From NCBI RefSeq assembly GCF_900129755.1, contig NZ_FQWT01000003.1:434001-498000 (forward strand): a stretch of DNA of 64,000 nucleotides, given 5' to 3'. The position numbers were made by a program, and so were the translations under genes. The notes under the pieces are model-generated. The model ran no database searches, was not told where the DNA came from, and was given only the letters and a program-made list of their open reading frames with translations. Position 1 is the stretch's first letter. Each line of letters opens with the position of its first letter. Origin of the DNA: Chryseobacterium oranimense. GTDB taxonomy: Bacteria; Bacteroidota; Bacteroidia; Flavobacteriales; Weeksellaceae. Shown one piece after another: positions 24,523 to 31,907 of the stretch.

Positions 24523-24941
24523 TAAATTCCTTGAAGCGGAGAGAAATATTCCCCTTTATGAACAATATCTGAAATTGCCTGTCTTATTTCCGTCTCTTCA
24601 CTTAATTTACTTACATACCCGCTGGCTCCGGCTTTGATAAATTTAAGTACATGAAGTTCTTCTTCAAGACCTGTAAAAACCAATATCTTAATATCGGGCT
24701 TGGCCATTTTCATCAGGGGTATAATATGCAGGCTGTTCCCGTCGGGAAAATGAGCATCAATGACGGCTATTTCTACTCCGTTTGCTTTTATCATCTCCAC
24801 AATCTGCTGCGAAGACGAGGTTTGATAAATTTTAGAATTTGGAACAACTTCATCAATCAGGATCGCCATTCCCTGGCGTACGATGCTATGATTATCCGCT
24901 AAAAGAAATACGATCTCATTACGTTCAATTGGTTCTTCCAT
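24522..24941 (-). CDS. response-regulator receiver domain, split from its HTH
   Basis: 139 residues with a receiver fold: LADNHSIVRQG (the second residue of the acidic pair is Asn rather than Asp), phosphoacceptor Asp in VIDAHFPDG, Thr in VFTGLEEE and Lys in YVSKLSEE. It ends abruptly at GEYFSPLQGI, just where a linker to the HTH is expected. It starts one base after the kinase stop codon and is cotranscribed with it. Confidence 0.85.
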   Translation of the reverse strand: MEEPIERNEIVFLLADNHSIVRQGMAILIDEVVPNSKIYQTSSSQQIVEMIKANGVEIAVIDAHFPDGNSLHIIPLMKMAKPDIKILVFTGLEEELHVLKFIKAGASGYVSKLSEETEIRQAISDIVHKGEYFSPLQGI

Positions 24942-24942
24942 T

Positions 24943-26685
24943 TTATTTATTTAAGTTTAAATTAATTCTGAATGTTACTTTTGTTCCTTTATGGAGCTTG
25001 CTTGAAACGGATATATCTCCATTGAAAAGCTCTATAATTTCTTTGCAAAGATTCAATCCCAACCCTGCTCCAAAATTATCAAGCTTATCAGAAACCATGC
25101 CTTGATAATACGGCTCGAAGATTTTTTCAAGATCGGACTCGGAAATCCCTACCCCTGTATCACCTATCGTAGTGATGAGAGCAATATTATTTTCATCTAT
25201 TTTCTCAGTAGCCATGGTAAGATCAATCTGTCCGTTTTCTGTGAACTTATTGGCGTTTCCAAGAATATTCATAAATATCTGGTTAATTTTTATGTAGTCT
25301 GAATTGACCATCAGATTCTCAGGGATCCTGTCGGTGACCAGAAATTTATTATTTCTTGTTTCTATATAAGGCGTAATTGCTGTAACAATAGAATTAATTT
25401 CATCTTTAAGATTAAAAACCGCCTTGACAAGTTTTTTTTCTGTTTCCTGGTTTTTTGTATACTCCAGAATCTGGGTAGACTGTATAAGAAGGGTATTGTT
25501 GGTAAACTTTATCGATTTAAGATAGTCTTTCGTGGTCTCATCTGCTGTAGTCCTGTTGATCTTGTCAATAAAAATATTAACGATCTTCAGTGGCGACATC
25601 AGTTCGTGGCTCAGCATACCAAGAATCCTGTTTTTGAAATTAAGACTCTTTTTAATCTCTTTATTCGCAGCATTCAGTTTCATTTCATAAATGAATGCAA
25701 TTCTTGTTAAATACATGATCAGGATCGACACTACAAACATCAGGATCATCAATCCAAGCACAAGATAAGTTCTGATTCTGTTGTTATTTGAGCTCTGTTC
25801 GTTATATTCTTTTTCCAGTTCAGACTTAAAATCCTTAATGGCTTTTTCGTACACATTGATCAGCCTGTTACTGTAAACCAATAACTTGGTGAAATTGCCA
25901 TAAAATTTTAAATTTTCCCGTTGGTTCTGAGCCATAGACTGTTGATTCTGAACGGTAGAGAGCTGGATCTTTTTGACTTCAGTAGTATAATACTTGTTCA
26001 TGGATTTTGCCAGACTATCCATTCTTAGCTTTATCCTGGAAAGATTGGCTGGTTTTTTATTGGTCATGGTAATGACCGTGCTCTCCTTCTGAACATCTAC
26101 CTTACCTGATATAGCATCTCTCAGACGTCCCATAAGACCTTTCTTTTTGATGGTATCAGAATAGGTCTGCGTCTGTATGTTCAGATCTTCAAAATCATCA
26201 TTATTCTTATAGCTTTCCAATTCATAATGCTGATCCTGAACTGCCTGTAAAGGCGGTTTTGAAGAGGTCTGGTATACGGAGTCTATGATGGTTTTCAGCT
26301 TTACGATTTTTACAGTATCTTTTTTCTGCTGAGCCAGCCTGTTTTTCAATCCGGGATTTATGTTGCCATAATCGTTTATTTTTTCGAAATTATCATTAAG
26401 CTTCCTGAGTGACTGGAAATATAATTTCAAGTCTTTATCATCCTGGCTGATCATATATTTTTGAAGGTAATTCTGTGCATCCATGAAATCCTTTCTCGAA
26501 TTGTCTGTCAATCCTCCCAGTACTCTACTCTCTTCCAGTTGGCTCTTAATAAACTTAAGCTTCTTCTCATTAACAAATTCGTTATAAAAGAATATAGCTA
26601 TAATAACCTGTATTAATAGTATACATACGATCAATGAATAATGAACAACTTTCCTCCATTTAAAATTTAAGAATTTATATTTCAT
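24943..26685 (-). CDS. membrane sensor histidine kinase
   Basis: 580 residues. Two membrane helices (about 13-34 and 310-333) bracket a long periplasmic, mostly helical region. Then come a HisKA domain with LGMLSHELMSPLKI (phospho-His near residue 360) and HATPase_c with NQIFMNILGNANKFTENG, GDTGVGISESDLEKIF and GAGLGLNLC. The ligand is unknown. The gene heads a minus-strand operon with the split response regulator. A TAACTTTG element lies about 110 bases upstream, with a CCTGT/ACAGG inverted repeat 31 bases beyond it. Confidence 0.9.
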   Translation of the reverse strand: MKYKFLNFKWRKVVHYSLIVCILLIQVIIAIFFYNEFVNEKKLKFIKSQLEESRVLGGLTDNSRKDFMDAQNYLQKYMISQDDKDLKLYFQSLRKLNDNFEKINDYGNINPGLKNRLAQQKKDTVKIVKLKTIIDSVYQTSSKPPLQAVQDQHYELESYKNNDDFEDLNIQTQTYSDTIKKKGLMGRLRDAISGKVDVQKESTVITMTNKKPANLSRIKLRMDSLAKSMNKYYTTEVKKIQLSTVQNQQSMAQNQRENLKFYGNFTKLLVYSNRLINVYEKAIKDFKSELEKEYNEQSSNNNRIRTYLVLGLMILMFVVSILIMYLTRIAFIYEMKLNAANKEIKKSLNFKNRILGMLSHELMSPLKIVNIFIDKINRTTADETTKDYLKSIKFTNNTLLIQSTQILEYTKNQETEKKLVKAVFNLKDEINSIVTAITPYIETRNNKFLVTDRIPENLMVNSDYIKINQIFMNILGNANKFTENGQIDLTMATEKIDENNIALITTIGDTGVGISESDLEKIFEPYYQGMVSDKLDNFGAGLGLNLCKEIIELFNGDISVSSKLHKGTKVTFRINLNLNK

Positions 26686-26796
26686 ATCTGCTTCTCAGCT
26701 AATTTAATTTTCTGAATATTTAAGTTTTCCGGGTATTAGTTTTTTAAACGGTACAATAGTATGCCAAAGTAGCCGTTAGAGTGTTTTATTTTATTA

Positions 26797-26804
26797 CAAA
26801 GTTA
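26797..26804 (-). promoter_or_regulatory. -7 element (TAACTTTG) for the kinase operon
   Basis: Exact TAnnTTTG on the minus strand. The inverted repeat CCTGT-5-ACAGG at 26836-26850 lies upstream. Copy (d) of the recurring element, with one mismatch (GGGTATTAGTTTTT, 26731 onward), falls in the leader on the opposite strand. The gap from 26851 to about 27320 is AT-rich with nothing else recognised. Confidence 0.45.
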
Positions 26805-27319
26805 AAGTAATTTTTGTCTATTTATATGAGTAACACCTGTTGAATACAGGGGAATTCACTTACCTAAAATTACAAAAAAATAACAAAATTTCAGGATTCC
26901 GTTCGGTATAAGCATTTTTTTCTGTCTAAACATAGATATTGAAAATAATAATTGTTAGTTTTTCCTAAGTTCATAATTTCCTTTTAATAAAAAAATAGGC
27001 CATTTTTAACTTTAAAATGAATTTAAACAGGATTTTATTGGGTCCGAACCAATATCCACTACGTATTAAAAACTGCAAGCATATCGGTTATGCTTTATTC
27101 TACATCAGGTTTCCTATCACACCATACAGCTTTTTATGGTATTCAAATAATTTTTAATCCTGCTCACTATTCAATTTTCTGATAAGCCAATATATTTATT
27201 ACATATTTACGTAAAATTCAATTATACAATAATAATTTTACACATAATATATTATTTATTAAATATAAGACTAAAACTCCACAATAATAAATAAAACATC
27301 AAAAAACAATAACCTGTAA

Positions 27320-27640
27320 ACCATTTATTATGATACATACTTCTATCGTACATTATTTTCACCGACTGTTCTGGTATCTAAGCTTGCTGCCGGAGAAGGA
27401 GCCTGGTACTTCAAAGATTCCGATACACTATACAAAATCTATGGGCAGATCAAATGTGACCTGCCCATAGACATCAATAATGCTTACATAACCGGACTGG
27501 ACAGCAGCAGTGATATGATCCGGAGCACTTCCGGTAATATTTTTAAAGTGTGTAGAAGAGGATCCGCGACAGATCCATTGGGGTTTTACCTATTTTATCC
27601 TGCCATCAAGCATTTTTCAAAGGATATTGCAGATAAATAA
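27320..27640 (+). pseudogene. remnant reading frame without a start codon
   Basis: An open frame bounded by TAA at 27317-27319 and TAA at 27638-27640 reads protein-like, including LAAGEGAWYFKDSDTLYKI, ITGLDSSSDM and DPLGFYLFYPAIKHF. It has no ATG, GTG or TTG before the central region. It looks like the 3' part of a decayed gene of unknown family. A 10-bp inverted repeat CTATGGGCAG/CTGCCCATAG (27439-27470) lies inside. It overlaps the 3' end of the convergent DoxX-like gene. Confidence 0.4.
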
Positions 27641-27956
27641 CCGCCAGGTTCAGAATCAAAAAAGGGAGTTCAATAAGAACACCTTTGAGATCTTTGTCCA
27701 GTAAATGCAGACAAATGATGAGCAGAATACCTGCTGCCATCAGAAAGTTGCCCCAGACAAAAGTCTTGGGAAATAGGATCAGTAAAGCTGCAATAATGGT
27801 AATGCTGCCGTTTATTACCAGTGCCGCTTTATTAAATCCCCATTTGCCAAACATTTCTATCATTTCAGACTTGCCCGCAACCATTGCGTATCCCTGTTTA
27901 ATGCCCATGCATACCGCAAAAAGAATCAGTATTGCATTAATTATTCTGACGATCAT
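27606..27956 (-). CDS. DoxX-like small membrane protein
   Basis: 116 residues from ATG 27954-27956. The longer frame adds an unlikely N-terminus. Four probable membrane helices (about 4-22, 45-62, 68-86 and 95-111). The pattern IKQGYAMVAGKSEMIEMFGKWGFNKAALVINGSITIIAALLIL follows the DoxX/SURF4-like plan. Function unknown. The downstream end overlaps the remnant frame on the other strand. It lies on the same strand as the SDR gene, 92 bases away. Confidence 0.65.
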   Translation of the reverse strand: MIVRIINAILILFAVCMGIKQGYAMVAGKSEMIEMFGKWGFNKAALVINGSITIIAALLILFPKTFVWGNFLMAAGILLIICLHLLDKDLKGVLIELPFLILNLAVIYLQYPLKNA

Positions 27957-28048
27957 AATTTCATGTTTAAAAGTTAAAAAATGGATAACGGATTTTAAGT
28001 AAATCACATTATCCATTCTTTGGTTATGTACTTTTTAAAATAATCAGC

Positions 28049-28804
28049 TTATCTTGTAGTGTATCCTCCGTTGGCAAAAATAGTCTGTCCGGTGATCCAC
28101 CATCCGTCAGTGACCAAAAATTCCACTAAAGGCACAATGTCTTTAATATCAGTAAGCCCGCCTAATGCAGATGCGGATTTATGATAAGCTACAGCATCCG
28201 GAGTTTCCTGACCGTAAAAGAAAGGCGTATCCATAGGTCCGGGCGCCACGGCTGTCACAGAAATTCCTCTGTCACCGAACTCTTTGGAAGCAGCTCTTGT
28301 AAAATGCTCTACCGGCGCCTTGGCCCCCGCATAAGTTGAATATAATCCTGTATATGCAGCCAGTAAAGAAGTAACAATAGTACATATCTTACCGTGATCA
28401 TTTACTTTTTTGCCTGCTTCCTGAAGGAAAAAATAGGCAGATTTTGAATTAACTCCGAACATCGTATCATACTCTGCTTCAGTGGTTTCTACAAATGGCT
28501 TTTTCAGTACCATACCAACAGTATTAATAGCAATATCAACACCTCCGAAAGTTTTTACAGCCTCATCAAAAAACTTTGTAATATTTTCCACTTTGGTAAG
28601 ATCTCCCTGAAATAAGAATGCTTCAGCACCCAAAGCCTTTACATCAGCCAAAGTTTTTTCACTTTCCTCTTTTGAGCTTTCACTATTGTAATGAATGGCA
28701 AGCTTTGCTCCTTTTGCTGCAAAATCTCTGCTTAATAATCCCCCGAGGTTTTTTCCACCTCCCGCTATAAGTACTACTTTTCCGTTTAAATCATTTTTTG
28801 ACAT
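28049..28804 (-). CDS. SDR-family oxidoreductase
   Basis: 251-residue classical short-chain dehydrogenase. Cofactor loop AGGGKNLGGLLSR near residue 14, the NTVG variant of NNAG near 95, catalytic Ser in IVTSLL near 147, Tyr-x3-Lys as YAGAK near 160, and PGPMDTPF after strand 6. H-Y-N-S in the loop after strand 2 suggests NADP. The product is like 3-oxoacyl reductases, but the substrate is unknown. An element with one mismatch to TAnnTTTG lies about 35 bases upstream. Confidence 0.88.
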   Translation of the reverse strand: MSKNDLNGKVVLIAGGGKNLGGLLSRDFAAKGAKLAIHYNSESSKEESEKTLADVKALGAEAFLFQGDLTKVENITKFFDEAVKTFGGVDIAINTVGMVLKKPFVETTEAEYDTMFGVNSKSAYFFLQEAGKKVNDHGKICTIVTSLLAAYTGLYSTYAGAKAPVEHFTRAASKEFGDRGISVTAVAPGPMDTPFFYGQETPDAVAYHKSASALGGLTDIKDIVPLVEFLVTDGWWITGQTIFANGGYTTR

Positions 28805-29116
28805 GAGATTGTTTTTTTAATTGTTTTAATAGCACAAATATGGGGACTAAGTAATTTCAAATCATGGTGAACCTTTCGGAAGTTGTACAGAATTCCGAAT
28901 TTCTTTTGTTTATTTAGTAACCGAACTATCTTTTAACCAGCCAGATAAACAAACCCATCCTACTTAATTTTAATAATTGCATTTTTCAGCACACCGGATA
29001 ATGATTTCAGGTAGTAATTTCAATTTTCCAGGCATTTAAAAAACAAAAAATGCTGAAAAATAATATTTCGCAGCATCTTATGTTAGTTGGATTGACCCCT
29101 CCTACAACTGACCAAT
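28805..29116. other. intergenic stretch, no gene seen
   Basis: AT-rich 312 bases between two minus-strand genes. A weak TGCTG/CAGCA hairpin near 29050-29076 may end transcription of the VOC gene. Confidence 0.4.
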
Positions 29117-29482
29117 TTATGTTTGCTGTAAATTAAAAACAGTCCCTGCCGGATCAGTAATCCAGTGCATGTTTTCAGGAAGTTCTTCAATTTCGTCGCA
29201 AGTCTCCACACCGTTTGATTGTAAATATTTTGTCGCTTCTTCCACATTGGGAACAGTAAGCTGCAGCCAGGTTTCAGAATGGGTATAGTTGTCCACACAA
29301 TCCAGCCATATAATATTGTTCCCGAATTTTACTTCATGTGTTCTCGAAACCGTAGGGTTAATAATCTGTTTTTCTTCAACTTCCAGCTTCAGGATATCCC
29401 TGTAAAAAGAAACTGTTTTTTCATATTTATTTTTTGGAATTTTTATAGCGATATTAATTCCTGCTTCAAATTTTGTATTCAT
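29117..29482 (-). CDS. VOC (glyoxalase/bleomycin-resistance) superfamily protein
   Basis: 121 residues, one vicinal-oxygen-chelate domain: IAIKIPKNKYEKTVSFYRDILKLEV at the start, WLQLTVPNVEEATKYLQSNGV in the middle, and HWITDPAGTVFNL at the end. The reaction cannot be assigned from sequence. It lies in the same direction as the DHFR-like gene, 49 bases apart, so the two may be cotranscribed. Confidence 0.8.
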   Translation of the reverse strand: MNTKFEAGINIAIKIPKNKYEKTVSFYRDILKLEVEEKQIINPTVSRTHEVKFGNNIIWLDCVDNYTHSETWLQLTVPNVEEATKYLQSNGVETCDEIEELPENMHWITDPAGTVFNLQQT

Positions 29483-29531
29483 ATTATAATTTTCGAATGG
29501 GTGAAATAACTGATCTGATCAACAAAATATT

Positions 29532-30125
29532 TTACAGTTCAATATCACCTGTTATAATTTCACCGGAACGTTTATAATTAGCTATAATAACTCCTTTTGA
29601 GGTTACATGGCTCTCTGTTAAAACAAAGGCTGCCGGAAGAGCATTATTGTCAAACAATTTTTTTCCTTCACCGAGAATCAAGGGGTAAATTTTAAGCCGG
29701 ATTTCATCCACAAGATCTTGTTTCAATAAAAGATGAACAAGCTCACTGCTTCCCCAGACCTGAATATCAGGCCCTTCAGACTGCTTAAGCTTCTGTATAT
29801 CTTCCGGACCTTGGAGGAAAACAGTATTTTTCCAATCTGATTTTTCAATTGTCTGAGTCAGCACATATTTAGTTCCTTCGTTGACAGCAGGCCAAAAATC
29901 GGCATGGTGCGGCCAGTAGGATGCAAAAATATCAAATGTTTTCCTGCCCAAAAGATAATCGGCAGGTTTCATTTCTTCCTGCATGATCTTACCAAAAACC
30001 TCATCGCCATACGATACTGTCCAGCCTCCATATTTAAAACCTCCGGATAAATCTTCTTCAGGACCGCCTGGTGCCTGCATAACACCATCCATTGTAATCA
30101 TTGATAAAACGGTTATTTTTCTCAT
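29532..30125 (-). CDS. dihydrofolate reductase family protein (RibD C-terminal type)
   Basis: 197 residues resembling the RibD C-terminal/YwjB-type group: SMITMDGVMQAPGGPEED at the start, DYLLGRKTFDIFASYW near 75, and LLKQDLVDEIRLKIYPLILGEGKKLF near 140. Such proteins bind NADPH, but the substrate is usually unknown. It is unlikely to be the housekeeping FolA, which has a different N-terminus. Confidence 0.83.
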   Translation of the reverse strand: MRKITVLSMITMDGVMQAPGGPEEDLSGGFKYGGWTVSYGDEVFGKIMQEEMKPADYLLGRKTFDIFASYWPHHADFWPAVNEGTKYVLTQTIEKSDWKNTVFLQGPEDIQKLKQSEGPDIQVWGSSELVHLLLKQDLVDEIRLKIYPLILGEGKKLFDNNALPAAFVLTESHVTSKGVIIANYKRSGEIITGDIEL

Positions 30126-30182
30126 ATTCTCCTATTTTGTATTGATTAATAATAAAGTAGTAATCCTGGGATACCTATGTAA

Positions 30183-31052
30183 TTACTTTAAAAAATTGTT
30201 TAAATACCCAAGAATCGTGTCGGTTTGCATCATCAGGCTGACATGACTCTGCCCCGGAACAATAGCAAGCTGAGACTTCGGCATAGGAGCCAGATCGGCA
30301 GAAATACCTCCTCCCAGTAATTTGTAGGTTTTTGCGAGCTCTGTTTTATCAAGTCCATCATTGTCTCCGGATATGATCAGGACGGGTGCGGAGATTTTAG
30401 AAATATTGGCATCACCTAAGTCAAACGGCTGCCCTGCAGTTGCAGTCATCTGTTCCAAAAATGGGGTCCATTTTGTTTTGTCAGGTGCCACTGCATCGTA
30501 GGCGGTATGCATTGGGCTGTTCATAAAAAGTTCAGGCTTCATCGATTTAAAAGCGCTGCTTACCTGCGGTATCCACCCTGCACTTTTATAAGCTGCAGAA
30601 ATGATGACCAATTTGTTTAATTTCCGGGGACTCTGTATGGCAAACTGATAAGCTATTGCTCCGCCAAAGCTGTACCCTACTACATCCGCCTTGTCAATTT
30701 TCAGATAATCCATTACTCCTGCCACATCACCTGCTAAAGCGGTATGGGACAATTTCCTTTCTGAAAACGGTGTGTGTCCATGCCCCTGCAGTTCAACAGC
30801 AATGACTTTTCTGTTCTTTGACAGTTCCGGGATCAGCTGCCCCCAATTCGTATCAATTGTCATAAAAGCTCCATGCAGCAGCACAACAGGCTGGCCTTCA
30901 CCATATACTTCATAATACACTTTAATGCCGTTAACGGGTGCATAACCGCTTTCCGAAGGCTTTATTTTTTGCCCGTATACTTCTGATGCAAGCATAACGA
31001 TTGCTATCATTAGGATCTTAAGGAAGTGATTGGATTTTAATACATTTTTCAT
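30183..31052 (-). CDS. secreted alpha/beta-hydrolase
   Basis: 289 residues from ATG 31050-31052, with a signal peptide ending near VYGQ. The longer frame from 31094 would overlap the promoter element. Catalytic triad candidates: Ser in VGYSFGGA near 120, Asp in SGDNDGLD near 235, and His in GQSHVSL near 270. The oxyanion HGAF follows strand 3. It is similar to epoxide-hydrolase or haloperoxidase-like esterases. Substrate unknown. Confidence 0.85.
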   Translation of the reverse strand: MKNVLKSNHFLKILMIAIVMLASEVYGQKIKPSESGYAPVNGIKVYYEVYGEGQPVVLLHGAFMTIDTNWGQLIPELSKNRKVIAVELQGHGHTPFSERKLSHTALAGDVAGVMDYLKIDKADVVGYSFGGAIAYQFAIQSPRKLNKLVIISAAYKSAGWIPQVSSAFKSMKPELFMNSPMHTAYDAVAPDKTKWTPFLEQMTATAGQPFDLGDANISKISAPVLIISGDNDGLDKTELAKTYKLLGGGISADLAPMPKSQLAIVPGQSHVSLMMQTDTILGYLNNFLK

Positions 31053-31091
31053 ATTGTTATTTGAATTTAGGTTAATTGAAAAACTTTCAAT

Positions 31092-31099
31092 CAAATTTA
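31092..31099 (-). promoter_or_regulatory. -7 element (TAAATTTG) for the alpha/beta-hydrolase
   Basis: Exact TAnnTTTG, 39 bases before ATG 31052. It supports the shorter start. Other than the two peptide genes and their terminator, the 31095-31907 gap holds no gene I can support. Confidence 0.5.
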
Positions 31100-31332
31100 C
31101 CCCGTCATTTCGAAAGGCAACTTGCCACAGGACAAGATTTTACATATCCCCGAAATTAATTCTTTACAGATCATTTTTTTTGAATTTTTATACACACGTA
31201 TCAGTTGATATCAGAAAGTTTGAACTAAAATACCGGGAAAGACTGGCTTACTGAAGTTAAATATTTTTTCAGAATAATTCATGCTAATTGACTAAAAATT
31301 ATTAATTTCGACCAGAACTAAACTCTATTATT

Positions 31333-31476
31333 ATGAAAAATTTAAAAAAAATCAACAGACAGGAATTGAAAGCTATCAAAGGCGGGATTAACTGTACAGG
31401 CGGTCAATTATGCTTAATCAACGGGAAATGGGAATGCAGACCATACGATGGATGTGGCGGCGGAAACCAACCTTAA
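31333..31476 (+). CDS. GG-leader bacteriocin-like peptide 1
   Basis: 47 residues. The leader MKNLKKINRQELKAIKGG (18 residues) has the double-glycine end recognised by peptidase-containing ABC exporters. The core is 29 residues with three cysteines (INCTGG, LCLING, WECRPY) and a Gly-rich end with a fourth (DGCGGG). Bacteroidota carry many such peptides, often annotated as bacteriocin-like, with mostly unknown activity. No exporter or modification gene is adjacent. Confidence 0.8.
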   Translation: MKNLKKINRQELKAIKGGINCTGGQLCLINGKWECRPYDGCGGGNQP

Positions 31477-31504
31477 ATTTTAAATTTAACCAATTACTAC
31501 TATT

Positions 31505-31648
31505 ATGAAAAATCTAAAAAAAATTTCAAGAGACCAGTTGAAGAGCGTAAACGGCGGTGCATCCTGCTCCCAGGCATGTTGCCCACCTCCGGGAATAAAA
31601 AGATGCCCTTGGGTGATCTGCGTAGCTCCATGTGATATATTGAGCTAG
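31505..31648 (+). CDS. GG-leader bacteriocin-like peptide 2
   Basis: 47 residues, 28 bases after peptide 1. The leader MKNLKKISRDQLKSVNGG is nearly the same as its neighbour's. The core has the same length (29) but a different sequence with six cysteines (ASCSQACCPPPG, KRCPWVICV, APCDILS). Equal leader and core lengths with divergent cores suggest duplication and rapid core change. The two are probably transcribed together and end at the terminator at 31681. Confidence 0.8.
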   Translation: MKNLKKISRDQLKSVNGGASCSQACCPPPGIKRCPWVICVAPCDILS

Positions 31649-31680
31649 AATAAAGAATAACCCTTAACATTAACAAATAG

Positions 31681-31714
31681 AAAGCTTTAGAGTAAAAACT
31701 CTAGAGCTTTTTTT
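31681..31714 (+). terminator. terminator after the peptide pair
   Basis: AAAGCTTTAGAGT and ACTCTAGAGCTTT pair around AAAA (one internal mismatch), followed by T-rich sequence. Confidence 0.8.
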
Positions 31715-31877
31715 GTGGAAAGTAGTCAAATTCTGCTAAATGAACATTTAAGAGAAACCGGTAAAATAGAAATATTAATAACAATCATAACGCTTTACCA
31801 TAAACGATGTTGAATTAAAATTATGAATTTTCTAAAATAAAAAACATTTTCGGTATTTAATATTATACATTCCGCAA

Positions 31878-31885
31878 TATCTTTG
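31878..31885 (+). promoter_or_regulatory. -7 element (TATCTTTG) for the large sensor kinase
   Basis: Exact TAnnTTTG, 22 bases before the GTG start at 31908. Confidence 0.5.
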
Positions 31886-31907
31886 CATCAGGCTAATAAT
31901 ATGATCT

